A stretch of DNA of 64,000 nucleotides from Ga0077555 sp041397775. Lineage in GTDB: Bacteria > Pseudomonadota > Alphaproteobacteria > Rhizobiales > Hyphomicrobiaceae. Location of the stretch: contig JAWKWB010000013.1 of NCBI GenBank assembly GCA_041397775.1, forward strand, positions 1 through 64,000. Reading direction: 5' to 3'. The position numbers and the translations under genes were made by a program. Positions 26,161-35,299 of the stretch are shown here, in pieces. Below the pieces are notes generated by a model. That model saw only the letters and a program-made list of their open reading frames with translations, made no database searches and was not told the origin of the DNA. Position 1 is the first letter of the stretch; every line of letters begins with the position of its first letter.

Positions 26161-26174
26161 TCGTCAGGGCCGCC

Positions 26175-26930
26175 TCAGCCGCGACCTTCGAACGGCATGT
26201 TGGTCGCCTTGATGGTCATGGTGAACACGTTCGTGTCGAGCGGCAGGCTCGCCATGTAGCGGATCGCCGAGCCGCAATGGTCGACATCGAACACCGGTTC
26301 TGGCTGCACGTCGCCACGCGCCTGGGGAACGCCGGCCTTCATGCGACCGCCCATGTTCGTGTCGGCATTGCCGATGTCGAGCTGGCCGCAGGCGATGTTG
26401 AAGGGGCGGCCGTCGAGCGCGATGGTCTTGGTCAGGCCGGTGATGGCGTGCTTCGTGGCCGTATAGGCGACCGACATGGGACGCGGCGCATGTGCGGAAA
26501 TCGAGCCGTTGTTGACGATGCGGCCACCTTGCGGCGACTGCTCCTTGTACATGCGGATCGCTTCCTGGGCGCACATGAAGCAGGCCGTGAGGTTGAGATC
26601 GACGACCCGCTGCCAGTCGGCGAGCTTGATGTCCTCCATCGGCCCGGCGGGCAGACCCATGCCGGCGTTGTTGAAGAGGAAGTCGAGCCGGCCGAACGTC
26701 TTCTTGGTCTCGGCAAAGAGCGCCTTGACCTGATCCTGCCTGGTCACGTCGGTGGCGACCGCCAGCATCCTGCCGCCGCCGGCCTTGGCCATGGCGACGG
26801 TCTTGTCCAGTTCCTCCTTGCGGCGGCCGGCGACGACGACGTCCCAGCCGTCCGCCTGCAAGTGCAGCGCTGCGGCGCGCCCGATGCCCGTTCCGCCGCC
26901 CGTGACGATTGCGACCTTCGATCCAGCCAT
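26175..26930 (-). CDS. Short-chain dehydrogenase/reductase
   Basis: A 251-residue classical SDR. The nucleotide-binding motif TGGGTGIG is at residues 10-17, the NNAG motif is present, and the active site has Ser followed by YTATK (Tyr-x-x-x-Lys). NADP preference is suggested by the Arg pair in AGRRKEEL. The substrate is unknown. I start at 26930 (MAGSKVAIV) because GGAGA lies upstream; the longer frame to 26984 has no support. It lies downstream of pyrG on the same strand with a 152-bp gap that holds a 10-bp inverted repeat. Confidence 0.9.
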   Translation of the reverse strand: MAGSKVAIVTGGGTGIGRAAALHLQADGWDVVVAGRRKEELDKTVAMAKAGGGRMLAVATDVTRQDQVKALFAETKKTFGRLDFLFNNAGMGLPAGPMEDIKLADWQRVVDLNLTACFMCAQEAIRMYKEQSPQGGRIVNNGSISAHAPRPMSVAYTATKHAITGLTKTIALDGRPFNIACGQLDIGNADTNMGGRMKAGVPQARGDVQPEPVFDVDHCGSAIRYMASLPLDTNVFTMTIKATNMPFEGRG

Positions 26931-27006
26931 GATGCGTTTCTCTCCCAGTGATTGGTTTTCGTGAGGGCGTCTTGGCGGCCACACTAACGCAGCGCGCGCA
27001 CGTCGT

Positions 27007-27047
27007 CATGTCCGGCGCGGAGGCTCGTTGCCGCCGGGCCGGACATG
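27007..27047. repeat. Perfect 10-bp inverted repeat downstream of pyrG
   Basis: CATGTCCGGC at 27007-27016 is the reverse complement of 27038-27047, with a 21-nt loop. It lies about 36 bases past the pyrG stop and could serve as its terminator, but no U-tract follows on the minus strand. Confidence 0.65.
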
Positions 27048-27082
27048 TGTTGTCGCGAGGTGTCGGGATGGCGCGCCGCGCG

Positions 27083-28711
27083 TCAGACGAGGCGCGACTG
27101 CTCCATGGCCGCACCGATGAAGCTGGCGAACAGCGGGTGCGGATCGAAGGGGCGTGACTTCAGCTCGGGATGATACTGGACGCCGATGAACCAGGGGTGG
27201 TCGGCGTACTCGATCGTCTCGGGCAGCAGGCCATCTGGCGAGACACCGGCGAAACACATGCCGGCGGCCTCCATGCGCTCGCGATAGCGCATGTTCACCT
27301 CGTAGCGGTGGCGATGGCGCTCGGAGATCTGGGTGGCGCCGTAGATGCGGGCGATATGGCTGTCCTTGGCCAGGGTCGCCTCATAGGCGCCGAGCCGCAT
27401 GGTGCCGCCCAGATCGCCACTTGCAGCGCGTCGCTCCAGATCGTTGCCGCGCATCCACTCCGTCATCAGGCCGACGACGGGTTCGTCCGTGGGGCCAAAC
27501 TCGGTCGAGGATGCGTTTTCGATGCCGACCAGCTTGCGGGCGGCCTCGATGACGGCCATCTGCATGCCGAAGCAGATGCCGAAATAGGGCACCTTGCGCT
27601 CGCGTGCAAAGCGGGCGGCCAGGATCTTGCCCTCCGCGCCACGCTCGCCGAAGCCGCCGGGCACGAGGATGCCGTGCACGCCCTCGAGGTAGGGCGTCGG
27701 GTCCTCGCGTTCGAAGACCTCGCTTTCGATCCAGTCGAGATTGACCTTCACGCGGTTGGCGATGCCACCGTGCACCAGCGCCTCGATCAGCGACTTGTAG
27801 GCGTCCTTCAGCTCCGTGTACTTGCCCACGACGGCGATCGTCACCTCGCCCTCGGGGTTGGCAATGGCGCTGGAAATGGTCTCCCAACGCTCCAACCGGG
27901 GGGCGGGAGCCCCTTCGATGCCGAAGGCCGCCAGGACCTCGCGATCCAGGCCTTCGCGATGATAGGCGAGCGGCACGTTGTAGATGGACGCGACGTCGAG
28001 CGCCTGGATGACCGCCGATTCCCTGACGTTGCAGAACAGCGCGATCTTGCGGCGCTCCGAGCGGGGAATCTCGCGATCCGAACGGCACAGCAGGATGTGC
28101 GGCAGGATGCCGATGCGGCGCAGCTCGTTCACGGAGTGCTGCGTGGGCTTCGTCTTCAGCTCGCCGGCCGATGCGATCCAGGGCACCAGCGTCAGGTGGA
28201 TGAAGACGGAATGATTGCGCGGCAGCTCGTTGCCGAGCTGGCGGATCGCCTCGAAGAAGGGAAGCCCTTCGATATCGCCGACCGTGCCGCCGATCTCGAC
28301 CAGCACGAAATCCACGTCGTCGTTGCCGGCGAGGACGAAATTCTTGATCGCGTCGGTGACGTGCGGGATGACCTGGACGGTGCCGCCCAGGAAATCGCCA
28401 CGGCGCTCCTTTGCCAGGATCTCCTGGTAGATGCGCCCCGTCGTGATGTTGTCGGACTTCCTGGCCGGAACGCCCGTGAAGCGCTCGTAGTGGCCAAGAT
28501 CCAGGTCGGTTTCGGCTCCGTCATCCGTGACGAAGACTTCGCCGTGCTGATAGGGGCTCATCGTGCCCGGATCCACGTTCAAGTATGGATCGAGCTTGCG
28601 AAGCCGAACTGAGTAGCCGCGGGCTTGTAGAAGCGCTCCAAGGGCCGCTGAAGCCAGCCCTTTGCCGAGCGAGGAAACCACGCCGCCGGTAATGAAGATG
28701 TACCGCGCCAT
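27083..28711 (-). CDS. pyrG: CTP synthase
   Basis: A 542-residue enzyme making CTP from UTP, ATP and glutamine. The N-terminal amidoligase domain begins MARYIFITGGVVSSLGKG with the P-loop-like motif. The C-terminal class I glutamine amidotransferase has the nucleophile Cys in YFGICFGMQMA and the His-Glu pair in GVQYHPELKSRP. Length and order match the family. It follows secG on the same strand (108-bp gap), a common pairing in alphaproteobacteria. Confidence 0.97.
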   Translation of the reverse strand: MARYIFITGGVVSSLGKGLASAALGALLQARGYSVRLRKLDPYLNVDPGTMSPYQHGEVFVTDDGAETDLDLGHYERFTGVPARKSDNITTGRIYQEILAKERRGDFLGGTVQVIPHVTDAIKNFVLAGNDDVDFVLVEIGGTVGDIEGLPFFEAIRQLGNELPRNHSVFIHLTLVPWIASAGELKTKPTQHSVNELRRIGILPHILLCRSDREIPRSERRKIALFCNVRESAVIQALDVASIYNVPLAYHREGLDREVLAAFGIEGAPAPRLERWETISSAIANPEGEVTIAVVGKYTELKDAYKSLIEALVHGGIANRVKVNLDWIESEVFEREDPTPYLEGVHGILVPGGFGERGAEGKILAARFARERKVPYFGICFGMQMAVIEAARKLVGIENASSTEFGPTDEPVVGLMTEWMRGNDLERRAASGDLGGTMRLGAYEATLAKDSHIARIYGATQISERHRHRYEVNMRYRERMEAAGMCFAGVSPDGLLPETIEYADHPWFIGVQYHPELKSRPFDPHPLFASFIGAAMEQSRLV

Positions 28712-28819
28712 GGGCTTGCAGAATACACCACTGTGAGAAGATTCGAAGAGACAATCGAGCGCAATCCCCGGCCCATTGATCGGGCGCGGCCGTCCAACTG
28801 TCGGCGGAAGGTGTAACGA

Positions 28820-29161
28820 TTACTGGGACTTCGGCGGCTGTGGCGTCTTGGGCAACGGTGCTTTGCCGCCTTCGAGCTGCTTGAGGAGACCGCCGGACTG
28901 GGATGCGGGCGCATCGAGCGGGGAGATCGTCTTGACACTCTGCTTGGCGATCAGCGTCAGCGAGAGGCTGGTGACGAAGAAGGCTGCCGCCAAGCCAGCG
29001 GTGACGCGCGTGAGGAAGTTGGCGGTGCCGCGACCGGTCATGAAGCCACCGCTGCCGCCGCCGCCCATGCCCAGGCCACCGCCCTCGGACCGCTGCAGCA
29101 GCACGACCCCGACCAGGCCCAGTGCGATCATGAGATGCACGATGAGAATTACGGTTGCCAT
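28820..29161 (-). CDS. secG: Preprotein translocase subunit SecG
   Basis: A 113-residue protein with two membrane helices: MATVILIVHLMIALGLVGVV, and a second around LAAAFFVTSLSLTLIAK. Between them is the Gly-rich loop with LLQRSEGGGLGMGGG, the family mark. The Pro/Lys-rich tail is typical of alphaproteobacterial SecG. It assists SecYE in protein export. The start at 29161 has GGAAGG upstream; the longer frame to 29185 is not supported. Confidence 0.9.
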   Translation of the reverse strand: MATVILIVHLMIALGLVGVVLLQRSEGGGLGMGGGGSGGFMTGRGTANFLTRVTAGLAAAFFVTSLSLTLIAKQSVKTISPLDAPASQSGGLLKQLEGGKAPLPKTPQPPKSQ

Positions 29162-29323
29162 TTGCCTTCCAGTCCCTTGCGCCAAAGCGCCAAGGCCCGC
29201 GTGCCGGTCGTCCCGGCCACGGGCAGCGATGTCCTTTGCGGCGCTTCTACACCACTCGGGCGAGCCGCGCCAGCCCGGAGCCGCATCCGGTCCGAGGCTG
29301 TTGCGACGTTCATTGCCGGGGCG

Positions 29324-30277
29324 TCAGAAGCGCCACTGCACGGGCTCGGCGCCGGCGATCGGCGAGCGGAAGGTCACGATCTTGTCGCCGGCCAGGTTGC
29401 CCAGGTAGACGGTCTTCAGGTCGGGGCCGCCGAAGGCGACGCTGGCGATGTTCTTGAGGTTGCGCTTGGCGCCGATCTCGACGTGGGAGCGGCCACGCTT
29501 GCCGGAGGTGAAGTAGCGCTCCGCCCAGGCCACGTCCGCTGCGTTGGCGTCGTCGAGGATCAGCGTGCGCCGGCCATTCGTCTCGATGCGGATGACGCGG
29601 TTGGAGCAGACGCAGGCGACCCACACGCCACCCTCGCTGTCGAAGGCGAAGCCGTCCGGGAACTCGCCCGCGCCGAACTCGTGCACGGTTTCCCGTTTGC
29701 CCAGTGTCTTGCCCTGGATCGGGAAGCGGGAGACGCGCTTGGCGCAGGTTTCGTTGACATAGACCCATTTCCCCGTCGGATCGACGCGGCACTCGTTGGT
29801 GAAGCCGATGCCGTCCGCGACGATGTGGGCGCCCTGCGCATCGCGGCGGACGATGAAGCCGTCGGCGTGTGTGGGGTGGAAGGAGATCTCGCGCGGGTAG
29901 GCGCGCGTGGAGACCGAGATCCACTCGTTGCCGTCCGGGTCGACGCCGACGAAGTTGCACACGCGCAAAAGTTCGCCGTCGGCCTCGAACAGGTGGGGAA
30001 AGAGACGCCACTCCTTGTCGAGGCGCCAGACGCCGCCGCCGGGGCCGAGATTGGCGAGCAGGAACTCGCGGTTGCGGGTCATGGCGACACCGTTCGGCAG
30101 GAAGCCCGGAGGCGCGCCGACGATGTCGCGCTTGGGCTTGCCGATCTCGGCGATGCCCGAATGATGGTCGCCGGCGAACAGTTCGCCCTTGGCCGTCGTC
30201 AGCACGCACTCGGGGCGTTTGAGGCCCTCTCCGACCCAGGCTACGGCAGACAGCGGGATCAACGGTGTTTCGGCCAT
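29324..30277 (-). CDS. SMP-30/gluconolactonase family protein
   Basis: A 317-residue beta-propeller protein of the SMP-30/LRE family, which hydrolyse sugar or aromatic lactones with a divalent metal. Recognisable blades include GFLPNGVAMTRNREFLLANL, DGIGFTNECRVDPTGKWVYV and GEFPDGFAFDSEGGVWVACV; the Asn/Asp residues in these places usually bind the metal. The substrate is unknown. The start is set at 30277 by GAGGAG eight bases upstream. It overlaps the stop of the next upstream gene by 19 bases, so the two are co-transcribed. Confidence 0.85.
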   Translation of the reverse strand: MAETPLIPLSAVAWVGEGLKRPECVLTTAKGELFAGDHHSGIAEIGKPKRDIVGAPPGFLPNGVAMTRNREFLLANLGPGGGVWRLDKEWRLFPHLFEADGELLRVCNFVGVDPDGNEWISVSTRAYPREISFHPTHADGFIVRRDAQGAHIVADGIGFTNECRVDPTGKWVYVNETCAKRVSRFPIQGKTLGKRETVHEFGAGEFPDGFAFDSEGGVWVACVCSNRVIRIETNGRRTLILDDANAADVAWAERYFTSGKRGRSHVEIGAKRNLKNIASVAFGGPDLKTVYLGNLAGDKIVTFRSPIAGAEPVQWRF

Positions 30278-30633
30278 GGACGCTCCTCGTGTGGCGTGTT
30301 GCTGGTTGTGAAATTCTCGGTGGTGGCTCGCGATGATGCGCGCATGTCCGCCGCCTCGAGCACGTGGCGTTCGGCGGGTGTCAGATCGAGTGGCGTGGCC
30401 AACAGGGCGGCGATCGCCTCGGCGGCGTCGGCGGCGGTGATGCCATCTTGGCTGATGAGGCCCGTGGCCGCGATGCGGCACCATTCCTTCTGTGCGACCA
30501 GCGTCTTGAAGACCTCGTCGCAACCGGCGATCGGATACGGATAGACGTGCAGCTCCGCTCCGATGTGCGATTTGAGGCGCTCCAGAAGCGCCAACGCTTC
30601 GGCGATGTGGTTGTCGTTCGCTGCCTGTGCCAT
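30259..30633 (-). CDS. Small protein of unknown function upstream of the SMP-30 gene
   Basis: A 124-residue protein I do not recognise. The N-terminal half is helical (HIAEALALLERLKSHIGAEL) with one central Cys-containing stretch (AGCDEVFKTLVAQKEWCRIA); the C-terminus is polar. The start at 30633 is chosen because GGAGGGGG lies just before it. Its 3' end overlaps the SMP-30 gene by 19 bases, suggesting translational coupling. Confidence 0.6.
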   Translation of the reverse strand: MAQAANDNHIAEALALLERLKSHIGAELHVYPYPIAGCDEVFKTLVAQKEWCRIAATGLISQDGITAADAAEAIAALLATPLDLTPAERHVLEAADMRASSRATTENFTTSNTPHEERPWPKHR

Positions 30634-30779
30634 CGCCCCCTCCATCATGCAAGATTCGCCTTCGCCATTCGTATTCCAGTCTAGCACATCTGGCGTTTGG
30701 TCTTGGTTCGCGGCCGGGCTCGCAAGCAAACGTCAGATGAAAAAGCTACACTGGACTGACATGGGGACTCACATGGTTG

Positions 30780-30856
30780 CTAGCGTCCCTTCTGGCTCCG
30801 ACACTTGGTCGCGTGAACGACCCACGGTGAGCCGAGTGTCGGAGCCGGAACGCTAG
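30780..30856. promoter_or_regulatory. Nested hairpin element upstream of metY
   Basis: CTAGCGT at 30780-30786 pairs with ACGCTAG at 30850-30856. GGCTCCGACACT at 30794-30805 pairs exactly with 30835-30846. Inside, GGTCG at 30807-30811 pairs with CGACC at 30818-30822. The 77-bp structure ends 57 bases before the metY start. It could be a cis-regulatory leader RNA or a dispersed palindromic repeat. It does not match the SAM-II riboswitch that often precedes met genes in this group. Confidence 0.6.
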
Positions 30857-30913
30857 ACGTTTCGCCATCGGCCTGTGTAGGATTTCGCACCGCTCAGGCA
30901 ACGGCGAGATTTC

Positions 30914-32209
30914 ATGGCCAACGATCAGTATCCCCGTTTCGACACGCTATCGCTACATGCGGGCCAGCGGCCCGATCCGGCGACGGGCGCACGTGCGGTT
31001 CCGATCTACCAGACGACATCTTTCGTGTTCGAAAGCACGGAGCACGCGGCCGGCCTGTTCAACCTGGAGAGAGCCGGGCACATCTATTCGCGCATCTCCA
31101 ACCCGACGGTCGCCGTCTTCGAGGAGCGCATGGCGGCGCTGGAAGGCGGCGTGGGGGCCGTCGCGACGGCGAGCGGACAGGCGGCGCTGCATCTGGCCAT
31201 CGCCACACTGATGGGGGCGGGCGGGCACATCGTCGCCTCGTCGCGGCTCTATGGCGGCACGCACAACATGCTCGTGCACACGCTGCCGCGCTTCGGCATC
31301 ACGGCGACGCTGGTCGATCCGCGCGATCCCGCGGCCTTTGCGGATGCGATCCGGCCGGAAACGCGGCTGGTGCTTGCCGAGACGCTGGGCAATCCGGGGC
31401 TCGAAGTTCTGGACATCCGCGCGGTGGCGGACGTGGCCCATGCAGAGGGCCTGCCGTTGATGATCGATTCCACCTTCTCGACGCCCTATCTCAACCAGCC
31501 CTTCGAATGGGGGGCCGATATCGTCATGCACTCGGCCACGAAGTACATCGGCGGGCATGGCGTGGCGATCGGCGGCGTGGTGGTGGACGCCGGCCGGTTC
31601 GATTGGCGCGCGTCGGGCAAGTTCCCGACGCTGACCGAGCCGTATGCGGGCTACCACGGTCTCGACTTCTCGGAGGAGTTCGGGCCGGCGGCCTTCATCA
31701 TGCGGGCGCGGGCGGAGGGCCTGCGCGATTTCGGCGCGGCGATGAGCCCGCAGACCGCGTTCTATCTGCTGCAGGGGCTGGAGACGTTGCCGGTGCGCAT
31801 GGCGCGGCACGTCGAGAACGCGATGCGCGTGGCGACGTACCTGTCGTCCAACGCCGCGGTCGCGTGGGTCAGCTATCCCGGCCTGGAATCGCATCCCGAC
31901 AACGTGCTCGCCAAGGAGCAATTCCCCAGGGGTGCGGGGGCGATGATGAGCTTCGGCATCAAGGGAGGGCGGGCCGCCGGCGCGCGGCTGATCGAGCGGC
32001 TGCGACTGTTTTCGCATCTGGCCAACGTCGGCGACGCGAAGTCGCTGGTCATTCACCCGGCCTCGACGACGCACCAGCAAATGAGCGCCGAGGATCTGGA
32101 GCGCGCCGGTATCGGCGAGGATCTGGTGCGGCTGTCGATCGGGCTCGAGGATGCGCGCGACCTGATCGAGGATCTGGATCAGGCCCTCAAAGCCTCGCAG
32201 AAGGGGTGA
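30914..32209 (+). CDS. metY: O-acetylhomoserine aminocarboxypropyltransferase (O-acetylhomoserine sulfhydrylase)
   Basis: A 431-residue PLP enzyme of the Cys/Met-metabolism family, expected to make homocysteine from O-acetylhomoserine and sulfide in methionine synthesis. The start LSLHAGQRPDPATGARAVPI is typical. The PLP-binding Lys210 lies in SATKYIGGHG, and PASTTHQQMSAEDL is the C-terminal signature. The 430-residue length with the extra insert after the Lys fits MetY, in contrast with shorter cystathionine synthases. A hydrolase gene follows 5 bases later. Confidence 0.92.
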   Translation: MANDQYPRFDTLSLHAGQRPDPATGARAVPIYQTTSFVFESTEHAAGLFNLERAGHIYSRISNPTVAVFEERMAALEGGVGAVATASGQAALHLAIATLMGAGGHIVASSRLYGGTHNMLVHTLPRFGITATLVDPRDPAAFADAIRPETRLVLAETLGNPGLEVLDIRAVADVAHAEGLPLMIDSTFSTPYLNQPFEWGADIVMHSATKYIGGHGVAIGGVVVDAGRFDWRASGKFPTLTEPYAGYHGLDFSEEFGPAAFIMRARAEGLRDFGAAMSPQTAFYLLQGLETLPVRMARHVENAMRVATYLSSNAAVAWVSYPGLESHPDNVLAKEQFPRGAGAMMSFGIKGGRAAGARLIERLRLFSHLANVGDAKSLVIHPASTTHQQMSAEDLERAGIGEDLVRLSIGLEDARDLIEDLDQALKASQKG

Positions 32210-32214
32210 CGCCG

Positions 32215-33012
32215 ATGGAACTCACAGTGAACGGGCGTCGTGTCTTCGCAGCGACCGGTGGACGTCCCTGCGATCCGTCGAAGCCGGCCGTCATCCTCAT
32301 CCACGGTGCGGGGCTCGACCACACCTGCTGGCAACTGCAGACGCGGTGGCTCGCCTGGCACGGATGGTCGGCGCTGGCCGTCGACCTGCCCGCGCACGGC
32401 CGCTCGGAGGGGCCACCGCTGACGAGCATCGCCGCGTTCTGCGACTGGGTGCGCGCGGTGATGGATGCGGCGGGCGTCGAGACGGCTGCCCTTGTCGGCC
32501 ATTCGATGGGCGCGGTGATCGCCCTGGAGACTGCGGCGGCCACGCCGGGGCGCGTGACACGCCTCGCGCTGCTCGGCGTGTCGTCTGCGATGGGCGTCCA
32601 TCCAAAACTGCTGTCGGCGGCCAAAGAAACACCCGAGGCGGCCTACGACATGATGACCGGCTGGTGCTTCGCCAATGCCGCCAAGATCGGTGGCAATGCT
32701 GCGCCAGGGCTCTGGATGACCGGCGGCGCGCGGGCCCTGCTCGGGGCGGGACGGGAGCATGCGCTGGCGGCTGATCTGGCTGCGTGCAACGCCTGGACGA
32801 GCGGACCGCAGTCGGCGGCCAAGATCGCGGTGCCGACATTGTTCGTGCTCGGCCGCGAGGACGTGATGACGCCCGCGCGCAAGGGGCAGGAGCTGGCACA
32901 GCACATCGCGGATGCGAGGGTCGTCAGCGTCCCCGCCTGCGGCCACATGATGATGCAGGAAGCGCCCGATCAGACGCTGGATGCCCTGATCAGCCACTTC
33001 GGCGCACGATAA
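32215..33012 (+). CDS. Alpha/beta hydrolase
   Basis: A 265-residue alpha/beta hydrolase. The oxyanion motif ILIHGAGLDHTCW, the nucleophile elbow GHSMG, a late Asp in LGREDVMTP, and the His in PACGHMMMQEAP give the full catalytic triad. No substrate is indicated. It starts five bases after the metY stop, so it is co-transcribed with metY, and the gamma-glutamyltransferase-like gene follows 24 bases later. Confidence 0.88.
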   Translation: MELTVNGRRVFAATGGRPCDPSKPAVILIHGAGLDHTCWQLQTRWLAWHGWSALAVDLPAHGRSEGPPLTSIAAFCDWVRAVMDAAGVETAALVGHSMGAVIALETAAATPGRVTRLALLGVSSAMGVHPKLLSAAKETPEAAYDMMTGWCFANAAKIGGNAAPGLWMTGGARALLGAGREHALAADLAACNAWTSGPQSAAKIAVPTLFVLGREDVMTPARKGQELAQHIADARVVSVPACGHMMMQEAPDQTLDALISHFGAR

Positions 33013-33036
33013 TCACACCAAGCGAACGGACCTGAC

Positions 33037-34638
33037 ATGACGAAAGCGACCAACGCGCTCTCTCCGAATGTTTCGCTGAAGCGGACGGTGCGCAAGCCGT
33101 CCGTTCGATCCAAGGGCGGCATCGTCGTCACCCAACATCGCGTCGCCTCCGAGATCGGCGCGCGCGTTCTGAAGGAAGGCGGCAATGCCATGGACGCGGC
33201 CGTCGCGGCGGCGTTCGCGGTCGGCGTCATGGAGCCGTGGATGAGCGGCATCGGCGGCGTGGGCGCGCTCGTCTACCGCGAGGCCAAGAGCGGCAAGGTG
33301 CGTTGCTTCGACTTCGGCGCGCGCTCGCCCAAGGGGCTCAAGGTCGAGGATTTCGAGCTGGCGGGCGGGACCGACACGGGCAACCTGTTCGGCTGGCCTG
33401 CCGTGAAAGGCAACATCAATACGGTGGGTGCGAAGGCGATCGTGGCGCCGACGCAACCGGCGGGACTGGCGCTCGCCCACCGCGAACTGGGCAGCAAGGC
33501 GTGGCGCGATCTGGTGATGCCGGCCGTCAAGCTGGCTGAAGACGGCATGACGGTCGATTGGCATACGATGCTGATCATCACCAGCGCGCTTGCGGATCTG
33601 CAGAAGGATCCGGGGTGCCGGGAGCGCTATCTGCGCAACGGCCTGCCGCCGGTGCCGCCCGCGGCACAGGCAGGTCTGGCGCAGCTCAAGCTCGCAGCGC
33701 CCGCGCTCGCCAGGACGCTCACGGCAATCGCAACCGATGGTCCGGGTGTTCTCTATGAAGGCGCAATCGCACGCTCGATCGTCGAGGACGTCAAGGCGAT
33801 GGGCGGGTACCTCGCCATGGACGACATGGCCGCCGTGACGCCGGTCGAGCGCACGCCGCTGCAGCACACCTATGGCAAGCATACGCTGCACGTCCTGCCG
33901 GAACTGAATGGCGGTCCGACGCTGTGCCTTGCCTTCGACCACCTGGCGCAGCACGGCGGCAAGGCGGGGGCAGCGCCGGACGGGGCGCGGTTCTGTGCCT
34001 ATACCGCAGCGCTGACGCACGCCTGGGAGGATCGCTTCCACCGCATGGGCGATGCCGGCGAGCGCGGCCTGCCGACTTCGACGACGCATCTGTCGGTGAT
34101 CGACGCGGACGGCAACATCGTGACGCTGACGCAGACGCTGCTGTCGCTGTTCGGCAGCCGCGTGATCCTGCCGGGCACTGGCATCCTCATGAACAACGGC
34201 ATCAACTGGTTCGATCCACGGCCGGGTGGTCCGAACGGCCTGGCGCCCGACAAGCGGGGGCTTTCCAACTACGTGCCGACGATCATGACCGGTGACGATC
34301 TCGCCATCGGCATCGGCGGCTGCGGCGGCCGGCGCATCATTCCCGCCGTGTTCCAGCTTCTGGCGATGATGGCGGACTTCGGCTTCGATCTCGACACGGC
34401 GTTCCATCAGCCGCGCGTCGATGTTTCCGGCGGTGCCGGCGTCACGGTCGACCGGCGGCTGCCTGCGGAAACGAAGGAGGCGCTGGCCGCGCGCTTCGAC
34501 ACGATCGCGGCCGAGCCGATGATCCTCAACATGCCGTTCACGATTGCAGGCGCGGTGCGCCGCAGCGGCGGAATGAACGAGGGGGCCACCGAGCCGGAGC
34601 AGGCCTGGTCCGAGGCCGTTGCACAAGACGAGGTGTGA
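33037..34638 (+). CDS. Gamma-glutamyltransferase family protein
   Basis: A 533-residue Ntn-hydrolase of the GGT family. The large-subunit part has GGNAMDAAVAAAFAVGVMEP and SGIGGVGALVYRE. The catalytic Thr349 begins the TTHLSVIDADGN motif, where autocleavage would produce the small subunit. The typical GGT Arg near the start of the substrate pocket (usually in R-S-x-x-P) is not obvious, so the substrate may not be glutathione. There is no signal peptide, so it is probably cytoplasmic. It lies in a run of co-directional genes after metY. Confidence 0.85.
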   Translation: MTKATNALSPNVSLKRTVRKPSVRSKGGIVVTQHRVASEIGARVLKEGGNAMDAAVAAAFAVGVMEPWMSGIGGVGALVYREAKSGKVRCFDFGARSPKGLKVEDFELAGGTDTGNLFGWPAVKGNINTVGAKAIVAPTQPAGLALAHRELGSKAWRDLVMPAVKLAEDGMTVDWHTMLIITSALADLQKDPGCRERYLRNGLPPVPPAAQAGLAQLKLAAPALARTLTAIATDGPGVLYEGAIARSIVEDVKAMGGYLAMDDMAAVTPVERTPLQHTYGKHTLHVLPELNGGPTLCLAFDHLAQHGGKAGAAPDGARFCAYTAALTHAWEDRFHRMGDAGERGLPTSTTHLSVIDADGNIVTLTQTLLSLFGSRVILPGTGILMNNGINWFDPRPGGPNGLAPDKRGLSNYVPTIMTGDDLAIGIGGCGGRRIIPAVFQLLAMMADFGFDLDTAFHQPRVDVSGGAGVTVDRRLPAETKEALAARFDTIAAEPMILNMPFTIAGAVRRSGGMNEGATEPEQAWSEAVAQDEV

Positions 34639-34687
34639 GCGGGAGGCCTCCCGTTCGAACATGCCGCATTGGGGAGACGGGACGATC

Positions 34688-35188
34688 ATGATCAGCGTTG
34701 CGCACGTCAGGCTGATGGCTCGCTACAACCAATGGCAGAACACGTCGCTCTATGGTGCGGCGGACACGCTGAGCGAGGCGGCGCGGCGCGAGCAGCGCGG
34801 CGCGTTCTTCGGGTCGATCCACGGCACGCTATCGCATCTCATGTGGGGCGACCGGCAGTGGATGAGCCGGTTTTCCGACGTGCCCAAACCCGAGGTGAGC
34901 GGCAAGGATAGCCCGAACCTCTATCCGGACTGGGATGATCTCAAGTCGACGCGCGTGGCCATGGATCGGACCATCCTCGATTGGGCGAATGGGCTCGATC
35001 CCGCATGGCTCGAGGGCGAGCTCACCTGGTATTCGGGCATTTTCAAGTCGGACATTTCGAAGCCGAAATGGATGCTGGTGACGCATTTCTTCAATCACCA
35101 GACGCATCACCGCGGGCAGGTCCACGCCATGCTGACGGCGGCGGGCGCCCGGCCGGACGACACCGACCTCATGTTGATGGACGCTTAA
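34688..35188 (+). CDS. DinB-family protein
   Basis: A 166-residue four-helix-bundle protein. It begins HVRLMARYNQWQN, has IHGTLSHLMWGDRQW in helix 2 and HFFNHQTHHRGQVHAML in helix 4. The three His in these places are the metal ligands of DinB/YfiT proteins, some of which transfer bacillithiol or mycothiol; in alphaproteobacteria the thiol is unknown. The start at 34688 is favoured by the GGGGAGACGGGA stretch. It is 49 bp after the GGT-like gene. Confidence 0.85.
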   Translation: MISVAHVRLMARYNQWQNTSLYGAADTLSEAARREQRGAFFGSIHGTLSHLMWGDRQWMSRFSDVPKPEVSGKDSPNLYPDWDDLKSTRVAMDRTILDWANGLDPAWLEGELTWYSGIFKSDISKPKWMLVTHFFNHQTHHRGQVHAMLTAAGARPDDTDLMLMDA

Positions 35189-35299
35189 CCATCCCGGGCC
35201 GTGGCGATGCCCGGCGGCGGCCTCCTTCAACCGAAGGTAACGCCCGTGTGGTCACGGTCGACCGATGATTTCGGCTCGAACCGATGGGTGGCTGGAACG

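Noticed and set aside
30780..30913. SAM-II riboswitch before metY
   Set aside because: The typical pseudoknot bases are missing; only a nested hairpin of a different kind is present.
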